Under the pieces are notes generated by a model. That model had not been told where the DNA came from. It saw nothing but the letters and a program-made list of their open reading frames with translations, and did no database searches. From NCBI RefSeq assembly GCF_016858125.1, contig NZ_CP064781.1, forward strand, positions 2,117,501 to 2,181,500: DNA of 64,000 nt, given 5' to 3'. This DNA is from Azospira restricta (GTDB lineage Bacteria; Pseudomonadota; Gammaproteobacteria; Burkholderiales; Rhodocyclaceae). The position numbers were made by a program, and so were the translations under genes. Below are positions 62,566-64,000 of this stretch, piece after piece; the first letter of the stretch is position 1; the number at the start of each line of letters is the position of its first letter.

Positions 62566-64000
62566 ATGACCACCCAATCCGGGCGCCCCGTGCGCAACGC
62601 CAACCGCGACGCCTTCGACCGGCGCGACCTGATCTATTCGGCACCGCTGGTCGAGCTGCCGGCGACGCTGCTGCCGAACTGGGACTGGATCGAGCCGCTC
62701 GACCAGGGCAAGCAGGGCGCCTGCACCGGCTTCGGGCTGGCGGCGGCGATCAACTTCCTGCTCGCCGCCCGCCGCTGCGCCCGCGCCAGGGGGCCGGAGG
62801 AGCGCGTCAGCGCGCGCATGCTGTTCCAGATGGCCCGGCGCTACGACCAGTGGGCCGGCGAAAACTACGACTGGTCGAGCGCGCGCGGCGCGATGAAGGG
62901 CTGGTTCCGGACCGGCGTCTGCTCCGAGGCGCTGTGGCCGAACAAGCCGGCGGGCAACGGCGGCGACCGGCTGACGCGCGAGCGCCAGCTCGATGCCCTG
63001 CGCACGCCGCTCGGCGCCTACTACCGCATCCTGCCGCGGCGCAATGACGTGCATGCGGCGCTGGTCGAGGCCGGCGTCGTCTACGCGGTCGCCGACACCC
63101 ACGACGGCTGGGACGAGGCCGTCGGCGCCGAGGCGATCGACTACCAGCCCGGCGCCGGCGGGGGCGGCGGCCACGCCTTCGCCATCGTCGGCTACACCGC
63201 CGACGGCTTTCTCGTGCAGAACTCGTGGGGCCGCGACTGGGGCGGCTTCAAGGACGCCGACGGCCGGCGCCGCGCCGGCGTCGCGCTGTGGCGCTACGCC
63301 GACTTCGACGCCAACGTCTGGGACCTCTGGGTGGCGCGCCTGGCGCTGCCGGTCGAGTCGCTGGCGGCGCTGGGCGCAGGCGGCTACCGGGCGAAGCCCG
63401 GCGGCGGCCGCGAGAAGGTGTCCGGGCCGCCGCAGCACGAAATCCGCGGCCACTACCTGCACATCGACGACGGCCAGTACGACCCGCGGGGCCGCTACCC
63501 GAGCGACGCCGGCGAGGTCGACGAGATCGTCGGCCGGCTGGTCGACGGCGGCACGCGGCACCTGCTGCTCTTCGCGCACGGCGGCCTCAACACCGTCGAC
63601 GGCGCGGCGACGCGGGTCGCCCGCTGGCAGCCGGTGTTCGCCGACAACGGCATCGCCGAGCTGCACTTCATCTGGGAGACCGGCTTCCTCGCCGAGTTGC
63701 GCGACGTGCTGCTCGGCAAGGAACGCTTCGTCGAGGAGCGCGTCGCCGGCGTTTCCGACTGGTGGGACGACTGGGTCGAGCGCGCCAGCCAGCCGCTCGG
63801 CCACGCGCTGTGGCACGAGATGCGCAGCGACGCCGAAGTCGCCTTCGCCGGCCGCAGCGCCGCCGGCCGCCATTTCGTCGACGCGCTGGTGAAGAGGCTG
63901 GCGGCGAGCGGGCAGCCGCCGCAGGTGCACCTCGTCTGCCACAGCGCCGGCGCCATCTGGATGGGGCACCTGCTCGACGCCTGGCGCCGCGCCGGCGGCC
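62566..64000 (+). CDS. Papain-like cysteine protease fused to alpha/beta-hydrolase-like domain, 3'-truncated by window edge
   Basis: The frame is open from ATG 62566 (AAGGAGGG upstream) to the window end, at least 478 codons. The N-terminal 260 residues are a C1A-type protease: Cys53 in QGKQGACTGFGLAAAINFLL, His203 in GGGHAFAIVGYT and Asn219 in VQNSWGRDWGGFKD. After a linker (AKPGGGREKVSGPPQHE) a second domain starts HYLHIDDGQYDPRG, LLLFAHGGLNTVDGA and shows a nucleophile-like VHLVCHSAGAIWMGHLL. No signal peptide is seen. A terminator separates it from the M48 operon. Such a fusion could be a secreted effector or a processing enzyme; this is inference. Confidence 0.75.
   Translation, partial: MTTQSGRPVRNANRDAFDRRDLIYSAPLVELPATLLPNWDWIEPLDQGKQGACTGFGLAAAINFLLAARRCARARGPEERVSARMLFQMARRYDQWAGENYDWSSARGAMKGWFRTGVCSEALWPNKPAGNGGDRLTRERQLDALRTPLGAYYRILPRRNDVHAALVEAGVVYAVADTHDGWDEAVGAEAIDYQPGAGGGGGHAFAIVGYTADGFLVQNSWGRDWGGFKDADGRRRAGVALWRYADFDANVWDLWVARLALPVESLAALGAGGYRAKPGGGREKVSGPPQHEIRGHYLHIDDGQYDPRGRYPSDAGEVDEIVGRLVDGGTRHLLLFAHGGLNTVDGAATRVARWQPVFADNGIAELHFIWETGFLAELRDVLLGKERFVEERVAGVSDWWDDWVERASQPLGHALWHEMRSDAEVAFAGRSAAGRHFVDALVKRLAASGQPPQVHLVCHSAGAIWMGHLLDAWRRAGG

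Overview
This is a 64-kb stretch of a very GC-rich bacterial chromosome. Gene content points to a betaproteobacterium, most probably in or near the Rhodocyclales. The pointers are a DUF2863 protein, a DUF3422 membrane protein, a bioA-F-H-C-D cluster, a YciB/YciI/BolA/PpiC cluster, a tRNA-dihydrouridine(16) synthase, AcnB-type aconitase and several large PAS/GGDEF/EAL or hybrid-kinase signalling proteins. The taxonomic call is inference, because no rRNA or other marker gene lies in the window. Most genes are packed head to tail with ATGA, GTGA or TGATG overlaps.

Layout. 1-4.4 kb: 3' part of purL, its terminator and an alpha/beta hydrolase. 4.4-8.3 kb: a lower-GC accessory island with a divergent TIGR02391 (Ymh) gene, a P-loop NTPase of unknown family, a PD-(D/E)XK-like nuclease and a 60-aa ORF; it is a candidate defence module. 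8.3-11.5 kb: yceH, then the ppiC-bolA-yciI-yciB block. 11.6-16 kb: an HD-GYP response regulator coupled to a hybrid histidine kinase and a 74-aa protein. 16.1-22 kb: the biotin operon with a DUF2863 gene in front. 22.1-26 kb: yaaA, a 48-bp tandem repeat, two small exported proteins, an HDOD protein with an FNR-like box upstream, and a Vgb-like beta-propeller. 26.1-31.1 kb: proC, an Lrp-type regulator and putA, a proline metabolism unit. 31.2-35.9 kb: DUF3422 and a five-PAS GGDEF-EAL protein. 35.9-40 kb: an exported protein, a PIN-domain protein and an FAD oxidoreductase, opposite dusC, a TrmB-like methyltransferase and a YkgJ-like protein. 40-40.3 kb: a duplicated non-coding segment with a DnaA-box match. 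40.3-48.8 kb: a pyruvyl-transferase-like protein, acnB, a repetitive beta-solenoid-like protein, a LysR regulator divergent from a PPOX/GST pair, and a small exported protein.

49-57 kb: a complete rotary V/A-type ATPase operon in the order G/H-like, C, I, K, F, E, mini-ORF, A, B, D. This is an unusual possession for a betaproteobacterium. 57-59.9 kb: a second lower-GC accessory stretch with an HNH nuclease whose 5' end looks frameshifted, small exported and membrane proteins, a perfect palindrome that abuts a truncated brnT toxin gene, the intact brnA antitoxin and a lipoprotein. 60-62.5 kb: an exported protein, an M48 metalloprotease and a lipoprotein in one operon. The window ends inside a gene that fuses a papain-like cysteine protease domain to an alpha/beta-hydrolase-like domain.

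The strongest candidates for something undescribed are the 4.7-8.1 kb island and the protease-hydrolase fusion at the right edge. No tRNA, rRNA, CRISPR array or intact insertion sequence was found.
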